Of a DNA stretch of 33,899 bases, positions 22,117 through 29,628 are shown in pieces (within the stretch, counting starts at the first letter, position 1; the number at the start of each line of letters is the position of its first letter). Under the pieces are notes generated by a model. The model was not told the DNA's origin. It worked only from the letters and a program-made list of their open reading frames with translations, and searched no databases. The DNA comes from Alkalihalobacillus sp. YIM B00296 (GTDB taxonomy: Bacteria; Bacillota; Bacilli; Bacillales; Fictibacillaceae): the NCBI RefSeq assembly GCF_020179385.1, contig NZ_JAIBLJ010000036.1:1-33899 (forward strand). The letters are read 5' to 3'. Both the position numbers and the translations under genes were made by a program.

Positions 22117-23136
22117 TCAATTGAGGTATCTTCTGGCGCCTGCGTATTCTTCACCGTAGCCTGGTGCGTCATAATCATCAATTTTCACCGTCGTGCTGGA
22201 GTTTGGTGAATGAATCATTTTACCATTTCCGATGTACATGCCGACATGGTGGACACGGCCTTGACCATTATTATAAGCAAAGAAGATCAAGTCACCTTTT
22301 TGGAGATCTTCCCGGGCGACTGGTGTGCCATGTGTAGCTTGGACAGAGGAGTCACGTGGAATCGTGATGCCATTCGTTTTATAGACAGTATGGGTGAATC
22401 CTGAGCAATCAAATCCGAATCCTGACATTCCGGCCCATAGATAAGGGAGGCCCAGAAATTTTTCAGCAGTTTCGATCAATTCATCTGCGGCCGGCACTGG
22501 GATATCACTTACAGATTCATAGACATCCACATCTTGAACTGATAACCATTTGGCACCGTCACTCGGTGTCATCACCAATACCATACTTCCGACTTCTTTT
22601 AGCACAGGAAGTCTTGTATTCATGCTGATTTCCATGAATTCAGACGTCTTTTCCATATCGTCATACAACCAAGTGGTCGGTTCTTTTACGAGAGCCACTA
22701 ACTTACGCTCGACCATCTTCTTGAACCCGATCCCGTCAGTTAATTGATCTTTTGGCATCCATCCAGGATAGCCTACATCGTTTCGAGGAGTGGGCTGTTC
22801 ATGGGCTGCCACTTTAACCCAATCTCCTTGCTCCTCTAATATCGTAACCTTTGAACCGAGTAAAGCTTGAGTTTCCAAGTTTCCGACTAGCCAAAGCTTC
22901 TCCTCGTATGACATTGAACTCGTCCATGTGCGAAGGTCGACTGGGTTTGACGCTGACGGTTCATCAACGGGGCGTAAAAGTTCCGGTCCGACCCAAAACG
23001 TAGCAGCGGCTACATCGATATAGGCCGACTCCGGCCCGTTTTCACTCGGGTTTTTTGCGTTGACCATATCCATCGATAAAAACCCAACTAACATGACCGA
23101 AAGAATTCCAACCATCCATTTTCGTAACCTTCTCAT
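22117..23136 (-). CDS. Secreted NlpC/P60 endopeptidase with SH3-like domains (YkfC-like)
   Basis: 339 aa. Signal peptide: MRRLRKW, hydrophobic core to residue 20, cleavage probably after VNA-K near residue 27. Two SH3-like regions (about residues 75-130 and 150-205). NlpC/P60 domain: catalytic Cys near residue 244 in FDCSGFTHTVY, His in VHHVGMYIGNG, third polar residue His in IHSPNSS. This layout is that of gamma-D-glutamyl-L-diamino acid endopeptidases such as YkfC that trim wall peptides. Starts 28 bp after the DUF819 gene ends, so probably one operon. Confidence 0.92.
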   Translation of the reverse strand: MRRLRKWMVGILSVMLVGFLSMDMVNAKNPSENGPESAYIDVAAATFWVGPELLRPVDEPSASNPVDLRTWTSSMSYEEKLWLVGNLETQALLGSKVTILEEQGDWVKVAAHEQPTPRNDVGYPGWMPKDQLTDGIGFKKMVERKLVALVKEPTTWLYDDMEKTSEFMEISMNTRLPVLKEVGSMVLVMTPSDGAKWLSVQDVDVYESVSDIPVPAADELIETAEKFLGLPYLWAGMSGFGFDCSGFTHTVYKTNGITIPRDSSVQATHGTPVAREDLQKGDLIFFAYNNGQGRVHHVGMYIGNGKMIHSPNSSTTVKIDDYDAPGYGEEYAGARRYLN

Positions 23137-23163
23137 AATCTGATTCTCCTTTCGTTTTTAAAA

Positions 23164-24330
23164 TCAAAGGGCAGACAATATGTTTGCAGTCAAAATCCCG
23201 AAGTAGGTGCCTAGCAGACTTCCGAGCACCGCCATCAATATCCCGATCGGAATCAAAGAACGGTGGAAGGCACCTGCTAATATCGGCGCTGATGCAACTC
23301 CGCCGATGTTGGCAAGGGATGCGACCCCCATAGTAAAGAGGTCAAGCTTAAATAATTTGGCTAGGAGGAACATGAAGACACCATGGAAAAACAAAATCAT
23401 GAAGCCTGAAAGGATATAGACCGGCGCTTGGAACAACTGTGAAAAATCCGCGTGTGAAGCGATCAAAGCAATGATGATATACAACATCACTTTGGAAATT
23501 TCCAATGAGCCTGGTATCCTGGCCACTCTAGTCATCGCGAGCACGATTCCGACAACAGAGGCGAAAAGGATCGTCCAAGTCGTACTATTAACAGCTGTAC
23601 CAAGTTCTGGCAAGCTGTTTCCAAGCTTAGTGCCAAGTGCTGAGACAAAGATGGCAAGAGCAAGCAAGCTGAGCATTTCCACGAACCCGAACCCCGTACC
23701 CTCATTTTCTTCGGCCGTGGCTGAAATTTCAGCGGAAACCTGATCGAGGTACGTTGTATTCGTCTTAGTCCATCGATTGAATTTATCAGCAAAGGGTACA
23801 AGCCAAAACATGAACATCACCCAGAAAGAATAGTTCACCGTATCCATGATCAATGCGTAACCGAATATGTTTTCTGGAACGGTAAGGATATCCTGGAGTA
23901 TCACCATATTCGCCGATCCGCCTGTCCAACTTGCACTTAATGCTGCAAAGGCCTTCCAAGTGTCAGCCGCATAAAAACCTTTCAACATGATGTATGTAAT
24001 CGTGAATCCAGCAACGATGCTTAATGAGGCGGCAAAGAATGCACCCAGCATTTTCGGTCCCAGCCGGATGATTTTGCGTAAATCGCAATGGAGTAGCATA
24101 AGCATCAACATCGCCGGCAACAGGACACCTCTCACGGTCCCATAGGCGGCATCATTAGATGCGGTCGCACCGAAAACTCCAAATGTCTGCAACAAAGCAC
24201 AAACAAGATAAATCAAGACGATCCCAGGAACATACTTGAAGAACTTCGAACCGCTCCTTTTTTCTGCAATAGCGATAATCGCGGTGATGAGAAGCAAGAC
24301 ACTGACATACATGATCCCATCCTGAATCAA
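23164..24330 (-). CDS. DUF819 (YjcL-like) multi-pass membrane protein
   Basis: 388 aa with about ten hydrophobic segments. Signatures: AVLGSLLGTYFGILTANIL at the C-terminus, ASLANIGGVASAPILAGAF, SASWTGGSANMVILQ, and a soluble loop near residues 190-215. DUF819 members often sit beside epimerase and NlpC/P60 genes of murein-peptide metabolism, which supports a role as peptide or amino acid permease (inference). Start TTG 24330 follows GGGAG by ten bases; ATG 24312 is the alternative. Confidence 0.88.
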   Translation of the reverse strand: MIQDGIMYVSVLLLITAIIAIAEKRSGSKFFKYVPGIVLIYLVCALLQTFGVFGATASNDAAYGTVRGVLLPAMLMLMLLHCDLRKIIRLGPKMLGAFFAASLSIVAGFTITYIMLKGFYAADTWKAFAALSASWTGGSANMVILQDILTVPENIFGYALIMDTVNYSFWVMFMFWLVPFADKFNRWTKTNTTYLDQVSAEISATAEENEGTGFGFVEMLSLLALAIFVSALGTKLGNSLPELGTAVNSTTWTILFASVVGIVLAMTRVARIPGSLEISKVMLYIIIALIASHADFSQLFQAPVYILSGFMILFFHGVFMFLLAKLFKLDLFTMGVASLANIGGVASAPILAGAFHRSLIPIGILMAVLGSLLGTYFGILTANILSAL

Positions 24331-24361
24331 TTCACTTCAACTCCCTTCAAAATTTGATTGA

Positions 24362-24407
24362 ATAAAAAAACAGCTAATGGACGGATTAGACACGTCCGAT
24401 TAGCTGG
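24362..24407 (-). terminator. Strong hairpin between DUF3870 and DUF819 genes
   Basis: On the minus strand CAGCTAATCGGACG pairs with CGTCC-ATTAGCTG (13 pairs, one bulge), then TTTTTTTATT. It is an efficient-looking terminator, yet I see no clear promoter in the 30 bases between it and the DUF819 start, so it may be an attenuator allowing partial read-through. Confidence 0.8.
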
Positions 24408-24438
24408 ATTTCCTCTAAGTGGCTAGAAGAAGCAACTA

Positions 24439-24753
24439 TTATCCGGTTATTTGCTGGAATTTGATGCTTGCATTCTTAAATGCGACGACCAACGCTTTTT
24501 GGGACGAACCAAAATAGCGCGTCTCAATCTCCCTGGATACTTTTTCTGTATCCATGATCGATTTTCCGAGGAACAGAGATTTTACGAATTTCTCAGTCAG
24601 CGGGATAGTCGAAGAACAATCAGCATCTAAAATCAGACCGCTGCTTTTATCGATGACAAGCCCGATGAAGAATGCATTGAACTTTTGGGTGATCGGATTA
24701 TTGGAACTGGTTTTGGCATCCCCAATTATGTAAATCGTATTTTCACTGTACAT
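24439..24753 (-). CDS. DUF3870 domain protein
   Basis: 104 aa. IYIIGDAKTSSNNPITQKF at the N-terminus, then FFIGLVIDKSSGLILDADCSST and FVKSLFLGKSI, the conserved DUF3870 pattern. Soluble, alpha/beta. Function unknown. SD AGGAGG five bases before ATG. First gene of the probable minus-strand cluster with the DUF819 permease and NlpC/P60 enzyme. Confidence 0.85.
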   Translation of the reverse strand: MYSENTIYIIGDAKTSSNNPITQKFNAFFIGLVIDKSSGLILDADCSSTIPLTEKFVKSLFLGKSIMDTEKVSREIETRYFGSSQKALVVAFKNASIKFQQITG

Positions 24754-24862
24754 GTTTTCCTCCTAAGGCAAAACGCAGGTATTATGAGAGGGTGTCCAAG
24801 GAATTTATGGACAGTCATCAAAATAGGCGTCCTAGACCTTCAGCCATATTGTAATATAGCGG

Positions 24863-24880
24863 GAGAATATTCTCAATATT
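24863..24880. promoter_or_regulatory. Palindrome and CodY-like box upstream of the DUF3870 operon
   Basis: GAGAATATTCTC (24863-24874) is a perfect 12-bp palindrome. The overlapping AATATTCTCAATATT (24866-24880) matches the CodY motif AATTTTCWGAAAATT at 12 of 15 positions. It lies 110 bp upstream of the minus-strand start. CodY control would fit a peptide-salvage operon. Confidence 0.4.
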
Positions 24881-24984
24881 TAATATATTTTATGGTGAAA
24901 AAATAGGCCAATGTTATCAGATAACCTTTCCTGGACAAAAGTGCTATATGTAAATAACCTGCTCATGGGCAAATGATATAAAAA

Positions 24985-25850
24985 TTGACATTGAGCAAAC
25001 CGTATTGTTACCTTTTAATCACATATTCAAAAGTAGGTATTAAAAATCCTGAAAAGTTTGATGAACTATCCATTACATTCAAAGCGTTAGGTCATCCGAG
25101 CATGCATCAGATTCTGGATTTGCTCAATAAAGGGCCATTATCGACTGGAAAACTGAAAGAAAAGTTCCCAGATGTGACCCGGTATATCGTCATGAAACAT
25201 CTTGACATGTTGGAAAATGCAAATCTGATCACAATCAGAAGAGGGTATGTTCAAATTATTTAAACGCAGTTCCAGTACGACAAATCTACAATCGTTGGGT
25301 GAATAAGTTCGAAAATCAAGATGCCACATTACTATTAAGGTTTAAAGGCCAGATCGAACAAAATGAGAGGGATGTTGAAATGGAAAACGGACTCAAGCAA
25401 GATACATTTCAAATTGAACAAGAAATTACGATCAATGCGCCTAGAGGGCAGGTTTATAAGGCTTTGATAGAAGAGATCGATCAATGGTGGGCATACCGGT
25501 TGAGCGGTACAGCGAAGTCTAAATTGACACTCGAACCGAAAGTGGGAGGGCGTTTCTTAGAAACATGGCACAATGATGAAGGGGCACTTTGGGGTAGCGT
25601 TATGTATGTCAAAGCACCAGAAGAAATCCGATTGAATGGGCTCTTAGGTATGAGAGGCGCTGTGAATAGTGCTTATTCATTCCTTTTAGAGGATAAAGGG
25701 GACGAAACGATTTTGAAGCTTTCCCACCATGCCTGTGGTTTATTAGATCCACAATGGAAGGAGATGCATGAGAGCGGCTGGAAAGAACTCCTTGGAACAT
25801 TCCTCAAGGAATATGTTGAATCTGGGAAAAAGCCTGAACGAGCTGAATAA
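24985..25850 (+). pseudogene. ArsR-type HTH plus SRPBCC (AHSA1) gene broken by a frameshift
   Basis: Frame 1 (to 25263) encodes a winged-helix ArsR domain: NPEKFDELSITFKALGHPS, RYIVMKHLDMLENANLITI. It stops after IRRGYVQII. The missing wing and dimer helix continue in another frame from about 25245 (NYLNAVPVRQIYNRWVNKFE) and run without a stop into an SRPBCC domain (ITINAPRGQVYKALIEEI, WWAYRLSGT, VGGRFLETW) to 25850. One lost base in the AGAAGAGGG stretch (25237-25245) explains it. The conserved N-terminus is also preceded by ATT (25039), not ATG. Such ArsR-SRPBCC fusions exist in Bacilli. The SRPBCC part may still be made from ATG 25380 (SD GAGAGG). Confidence 0.75.
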
Positions 25851-25858
25851 GAATGTGA

Positions 25859-25902
25859 AAAAAAGGTGGCCCAACGTCTTTTAGAGAGGTTGCCACCTTT
25901 CA
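25859..25902. terminator. Convergent bidirectional terminator
   Basis: AAAGGTGGC pairs perfectly with GCCACCTTT with extra inner AAC/GTT pairing. A T-rich tail follows on plus, and a seven-A run on the left gives a T tract for the minus-strand capA-like gene. Confidence 0.8.
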
Positions 25903-25911
25903 TTATGGAGG

Positions 25912-27075
25912 TCAGTCTTCAATGAATTGCATGTCAGGAATCCATTGTGACATATGTTGCTTGACCTCGTTATAGACTTGTTGTTGATCAGCAAGCTTGA
26001 ACATCGGTTGAATCGTATATTGACGATCAACCCAAGTCGGTATAAATGCTGGCTCTTCGAGTGAAACGGTAACTTCATCACCCTTCACGACTTTTTTGGC
26101 CATGATTTGTATAATTCCGCCTATATCCTTGTAATCCCTTCTTTGGCCTGATAGGAAATTGCCCAGGGAGTAGACGACGAAAGTTCGGCTGCCGTCAGTG
26201 TTTTCAATCCATTCAGCTGGCTGGAGGACATGTGGATGATGGCCGATGATGATGTCTGCTCCAGCGTCTGCCGCTTCACTAGCAAGAAGTTTTTGTTGCT
26301 CATTCGGCATCCTTTCATATTCATTGCCGAAATGCAGGCTCAAAACGACGACATCTGATAGACGCTTTGCTTCTTCAATTTCACTTTTGATCAAATCAAT
26401 ATCGATCAGGTTGACAAGGTAGGGTTTTGACTCTGGGACAGGTATGCCATTCGTTCCATAGGTATAACTTAGGAAGGAAAAATGAATATCATTCCGTTCA
26501 ATGAGTCGGATGTCTGCTCGATCCACTTCGGAGCGATAAGCCCCTGTATATGCCATATCGATTTCATCCCAATGATCAAGAGCATTCATGATTGCTTTTT
26601 CTCCACGATCAAGGGTATGATTATTAGCAATCGTAACGAGATCGACCCCTGATTCTTTCAGCGTGGTGCCAACCTCAAAAGGACTATTGAACGAAGGATA
26701 GGTTGATACCCCGATCTCAGTTCCACCAATCATTGTTTCTTGATTTGCCATCGTTAGATCAGCACTCTCAAGGTATGGTTTCACAAGCCGGAACATAGGG
26801 GTGAAATCATATTTGCCATTGCCTATAGCAGCTTGATTATAAACGTAATCATGTATTAAAATATCACCGACTGCCATTAAAGATGCAGTGGTGGTGATCT
26901 CTTCAGGTTCCGCTTCAGGAACATTTGGCTCAGGAACTTCTGCATGGGTGGATCTGCTCTTCATAGCGCCATTCGTTTCAGTTTCAGTTTCTGAAAAAAA
27001 ATCCAGACTCAAAAGCAAAACGACTAACACACTAAAGGAAACGACAATTAGTGAGATAGCTGTGACTTTTTTCAT
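25912..27075 (-). CDS. CapA-family (PGA_cap) membrane-anchored metallophosphoesterase-like protein
   Basis: 387 aa. N-terminal hydrophobic anchor (ISLIVVSFSVLVVLLLSLDF, residues 8-27) and an acidic Pro/Glu linker to about residue 63. The PGA_cap domain follows: LMAVGDILIHD, ESADLTMANQE, TIANNHTLDRGE, VVVLSLHFGNEYE, IIIGHHPHVLQ and VVYSLGNFLSG. These match the metallophosphoesterase-like CapA/PgsA fold. CapA takes part in poly-gamma-glutamate export, but isolated family members like this one, without capB/capC neighbours, have unknown roles. It acts outside the membrane. SD AAAGGGG upstream of ATG. Confidence 0.92.
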   Translation of the reverse strand: MKKVTAISLIVVSFSVLVVLLLSLDFFSETETETNGAMKSRSTHAEVPEPNVPEAEPEEITTTASLMAVGDILIHDYVYNQAAIGNGKYDFTPMFRLVKPYLESADLTMANQETMIGGTEIGVSTYPSFNSPFEVGTTLKESGVDLVTIANNHTLDRGEKAIMNALDHWDEIDMAYTGAYRSEVDRADIRLIERNDIHFSFLSYTYGTNGIPVPESKPYLVNLIDIDLIKSEIEEAKRLSDVVVLSLHFGNEYERMPNEQQKLLASEAADAGADIIIGHHPHVLQPAEWIENTDGSRTFVVYSLGNFLSGQRRDYKDIGGIIQIMAKKVVKGDEVTVSLEEPAFIPTWVDRQYTIQPMFKLADQQQVYNEVKQHMSQWIPDMQFIED

Positions 27076-27195
27076 AATACAACCCCTTTACTACTATTTT
27101 ACCCGTTAGATCACAATAAGCTATGACTGTTTTTGACGAAAAAAATCGAACTTTAGGCTTGAACGAAGAAATTTCATAATAAGGAGTATTTACAT

Positions 27196-27477
27196 ATGAT
27201 TCAATATGGTTTGGGAGATTATTCACATTGGGTGTTTTCGAATGTTTATGTAGACGTGCTGGAAGAAGATAGGTGGAAAAACCTTCATCTTTCATTCGAG
27301 TTGGAAAAAGGTGAAATACCTGAAGGACTGACAGACCCTTCACTCTTAGTTGTAATGGACGGGGATACGGTAATGGAAATCGTTCTATTGAATGAAGGCT
27401 GTGATTCCGAATATAAGCTCACAGATTTGGAAAAAGAACAGCTGATCGGCTTATTGAGGGATAAGAAACTGATATAA
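27196..27477 (+). CDS. Hypothetical acidic protein, 93 aa
   Basis: Not recognised. SD AAGGAG nine bases before ATG supports it. Starts MIQYGLGDYSHWVFSNVY, then alternating strand-like stretches (NLHLSFELEKGEIPEGL, SLLVVMDGDTVMEIVLL) and a C-terminal helix with LEKEQLIGLLRDKKLI. Net acidic, no membrane segment or signal. After it a GGGACA-AC-TGTCCC palindrome lies at 27495-27508, without a clear T run. Confidence 0.7.
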   Translation: MIQYGLGDYSHWVFSNVYVDVLEEDRWKNLHLSFELEKGEIPEGLTDPSLLVVMDGDTVMEIVLLNEGCDSEYKLTDLEKEQLIGLLRDKKLI

Positions 27478-27494
27478 CAAAAGGGCAAGTTTAG

Positions 27495-27508
27495 GGGACA
27501 ACTGTCCC
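27495..27508. repeat. GGGACAACTGTCCC palindrome
   Basis: Two perfect 6-bp arms with a 2-bp centre, in the gap between two convergent genes. No following T run, so probably a short dispersed palindrome or weak transcription end. Confidence 0.4.
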
Positions 27509-27648
27509 GTTAATTGGGTAAGAGACAGCCGATTTTCAAAGGAATTCGACAAATAGGGTCTCTGGTGTCCTCTATTTTTTGCAAACATCGTGTTTTTGAT
27601 GGAGTAAGGTCTACTATGTTCACTAAATTTATGGGAGTCAGCTTCCTT

Positions 27649-28518
27649 CTACATTTGGTTCAACTTTACAATATCAAAAAATCCGCAAATTTCTTCACTG
27701 ATTTCCTCCGGTATTTCTTCAGGCAATAAATGACCAGCGTTTCCGAACACCTTCAATTTAGCGTTCGGCAAATCATTGACCATCCGCTCGCCAACAGGCA
27801 GAGGAATAACTTGATCGTGTTTTCCCCACAGTAAAAGGACAGGATGACTCACTTCTTGCAATTCCTCTGGCTGCATATCCCCTTCACGGTGCCTCAACAC
27901 TCGGATGAGCGCATGGAAGGTTTTTTGATCATTAAAGGGTTGCGCATAGCCATTGATCAATTCATCATCAATCAGTGATGGATTATGGACGACTGTAAGA
28001 AGGTTCTCTCGCACCCCTTTTTTACTGATCCAATGCTTGATTACATAAACAAAAAAGGGTAAATAAGAGCATTGGACGATAAAACGGCTTGGCCGCTTCA
28101 AATATCCAGAGCAACCGATCAATATCAATTTGTTGACTTTATCGGCAGCAATTTTGGAAGCATGCATCGCAACCTGCCCACCCATAGAGTGACCAATAAC
28201 ATAAACATTTTCTATCTTTAAGCTTTCAATGAAGTCAGCGATCAACTGACCATAATTTTTTAATGAGTACATAAACGTTCTGGACTTTTCGCTTTTCCCA
28301 AAACCAGGCAAGTCGATCGCATAAATATGAAAGTGGTCTTTCAAAATCGGAATAATCCTGCGGAAACTGAAACAAGAACCTAAAAACCCATGAATCATGA
28401 TCAAGACAGGGGCATCCGGTTTTCCATGCGGATAATGTTCATAATATATATTGATATCCTGAAGCTGCATCTGCTTTGCTGGGCTTGTTTCCTCAGGTGT
28501 AGATACCCTCATCACCAT
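27649..28518 (-). CDS. Alpha/beta-fold hydrolase
   Basis: 289 aa. Oxyanion region MIHGFLGSCFSFRRI near residue 40; AIDLPGFGKSEKSR; nucleophile Ser in VIGHSMGGQVAMHAS near residue 110; Asp in VLLWGKHDQVIPL; and catalytic His in GNAGHLLPEE. The triad is complete. Esterase, lipase or C-C hydrolase; substrate unknown, no signal peptide. ATG 28518 is chosen because GGAGGG lies seven bases upstream; the ATG at 28575 has no SD. Confidence 0.9.
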   Translation of the reverse strand: MVMRVSTPEETSPAKQMQLQDINIYYEHYPHGKPDAPVLIMIHGFLGSCFSFRRIIPILKDHFHIYAIDLPGFGKSEKSRTFMYSLKNYGQLIADFIESLKIENVYVIGHSMGGQVAMHASKIAADKVNKLILIGCSGYLKRPSRFIVQCSYLPFFVYVIKHWISKKGVRENLLTVVHNPSLIDDELINGYAQPFNDQKTFHALIRVLRHREGDMQPEELQEVSHPVLLLWGKHDQVIPLPVGERMVNDLPNAKLKVFGNAGHLLPEEIPEEISEEICGFFDIVKLNQM

Positions 28519-28677
28519 TTTACTACCCTCCGACTTCTGCTTTTTAATTAGGTTTTCCATCAATCCAGAGGTCATGTAGGTAAAAAAATGACAAAAATTT
28601 TGCCATGCACTTGGACAAACGTCTGAAAAAAGGGCTCTTTTTCATGGATATAAGCCTTCCGTTTTTTGGTTCAAGTA

Positions 28678-28686
28678 CATATTTTA
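28678..28686 (+). promoter_or_regulatory. SigK-type -10 element
   Basis: CATATTTTA fits CATAnnnTA exactly and lies 30 bp before the start of a coat-like gene, giving a leader of about 20 bases. The -35 AC is not evident at 16-17 bp. Confidence 0.4.
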
Positions 28687-28716
28687 TTATGAAGAAATAG
28701 AAGGAGGTTTAGGGGA

Positions 28717-29103
28717 ATGCCTCAGTATTACGATAATGAAGAATACGATTTCGAATCAAATGTATCGGACGAACGTCCAGGTTGTTATCCGAAACCATAT
28801 TGCCCACCGCCTTGTCCACCACAACAGCCGCAACAAGTAGCTGGAGCACAGACAGCGCCGGCGCAGAGCCCGCTGTTATGTGTCCCTGTAGGTGCCAATA
28901 ATTTAGTTGCAGGTGTACAGTCTCCAGGAATGGTTGCAGGAGCACAATCGCCTTATGGCGGAGCCCCATCTTATCCATATCCTTTTTATCCAGGAATCGG
29001 AGGATTCGGCTATAGTTATGCATGGGTGTGGGCTGTCGTCGTCATAGTGGTGATCCTGCTCATCATCTGTGGATTCTGGTGGTGGTTCGGAGGTTGGCGT
29101 TAG
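28717..29103 (+). CDS. Pro/Gln/Tyr-rich spore-coat-like protein with a C-terminal membrane segment
   Basis: 128 aa. Acidic, Tyr-rich start (PQYYDNEEYDFESN), then a low-complexity stretch with PYCPPPCPPQQPQQ and repeated VAGAQ/QSP units (AGAQTAPAQSP, AGVQSPGM, AGAQSPYGG). The end has GIGGFGYSYAWV followed by one strongly hydrophobic helix and FWWWFGGWR. The tail resembles YjcZ-type sporulation peptides. Strong SD AAGGAGG and a SigK-like -10 upstream. Sporulation role is inference. Confidence 0.8.
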   Translation: MPQYYDNEEYDFESNVSDERPGCYPKPYCPPPCPPQQPQQVAGAQTAPAQSPLLCVPVGANNLVAGVQSPGMVAGAQSPYGGAPSYPYPFYPGIGGFGYSYAWVWAVVVIVVILLIICGFWWWFGGWR

Positions 29104-29117
29104 ACGATTCTGACATT

Positions 29118-29154
29118 AAAGAAAGGGCTTGGCGAAACTCAAGCTCTTTTCTTT
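29118..29154 (+). terminator. Rho-independent terminator of the coat-like gene
   Basis: AAAGAAAGGGCTTG pairs with CAAGCTCTTTTCTTT across GCGAAACT. Confidence 0.8.
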
Positions 29155-29255
29155 AGGTCAGTTTAAATTCGTACAAGCGGGCGATAGCCTTGATCGTTGA
29201 AATTCTCAATATTTGGGTAAACTGTTACATATTCAATTATTTTTGGAGGTATATC

Positions 29256-29537
29256 ATGCATTCACGTCAAACAGTCATTTACATTTGTGAAGAATATCCA
29301 AGCGGCAATCGTTATTACTATAAAAGGGAACTGATCACCCATGATTCGTGGATGAACCCGAAATCATTGGAATGGTCAGCCCCACGTCCGATTTCAGAGA
29401 GAACATTTTATGAAAGAGCAAAAGCAGGTTACCGGACAGAGTATCGTAAAATCAACAAGCCAGTTGCAAAGGTCTATCAGTTTCCCCCTCAAGACAATAG
29501 ATGTTTTCCTTACTACCCAAGAATGAGATGGAGATGA
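29256..29537 (+). CDS. Hypothetical basic, aromatic-rich protein, 93 aa
   Basis: ATG 29256 with GGAGGT five bases upstream; longer in-frame starts lack an SD. Sequence is rich in Tyr, Arg, Trp and Pro: YICEEYPSGNRYYYKREL, DSWMNPKSLEWSAPRP, ending YQFPPQDNRCFPYYPRMRWR. No membrane segment. Basic aromatic composition next to a coat-like gene suggests a spore or surface role, but I recognise no family. Confidence 0.7.
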   Translation: MHSRQTVIYICEEYPSGNRYYYKRELITHDSWMNPKSLEWSAPRPISERTFYERAKAGYRTEYRKINKPVAKVYQFPPQDNRCFPYYPRMRWR

Positions 29538-29628
29538 CCTGTCTGTAACTGGAAATCAAATGGGTTTAAAAAGCGACGCAAGTGGAACATAACATAATAG
29601 CAGATTATCAGGGATGGGAGCTGTAAAT

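Noticed and set aside
25237-25263. Programmed -1 frameshift in the ArsR-SRPBCC gene
   Set aside because: No X XXY YYZ heptamer and no downstream pseudoknot or stem; a lost base explains the data better.
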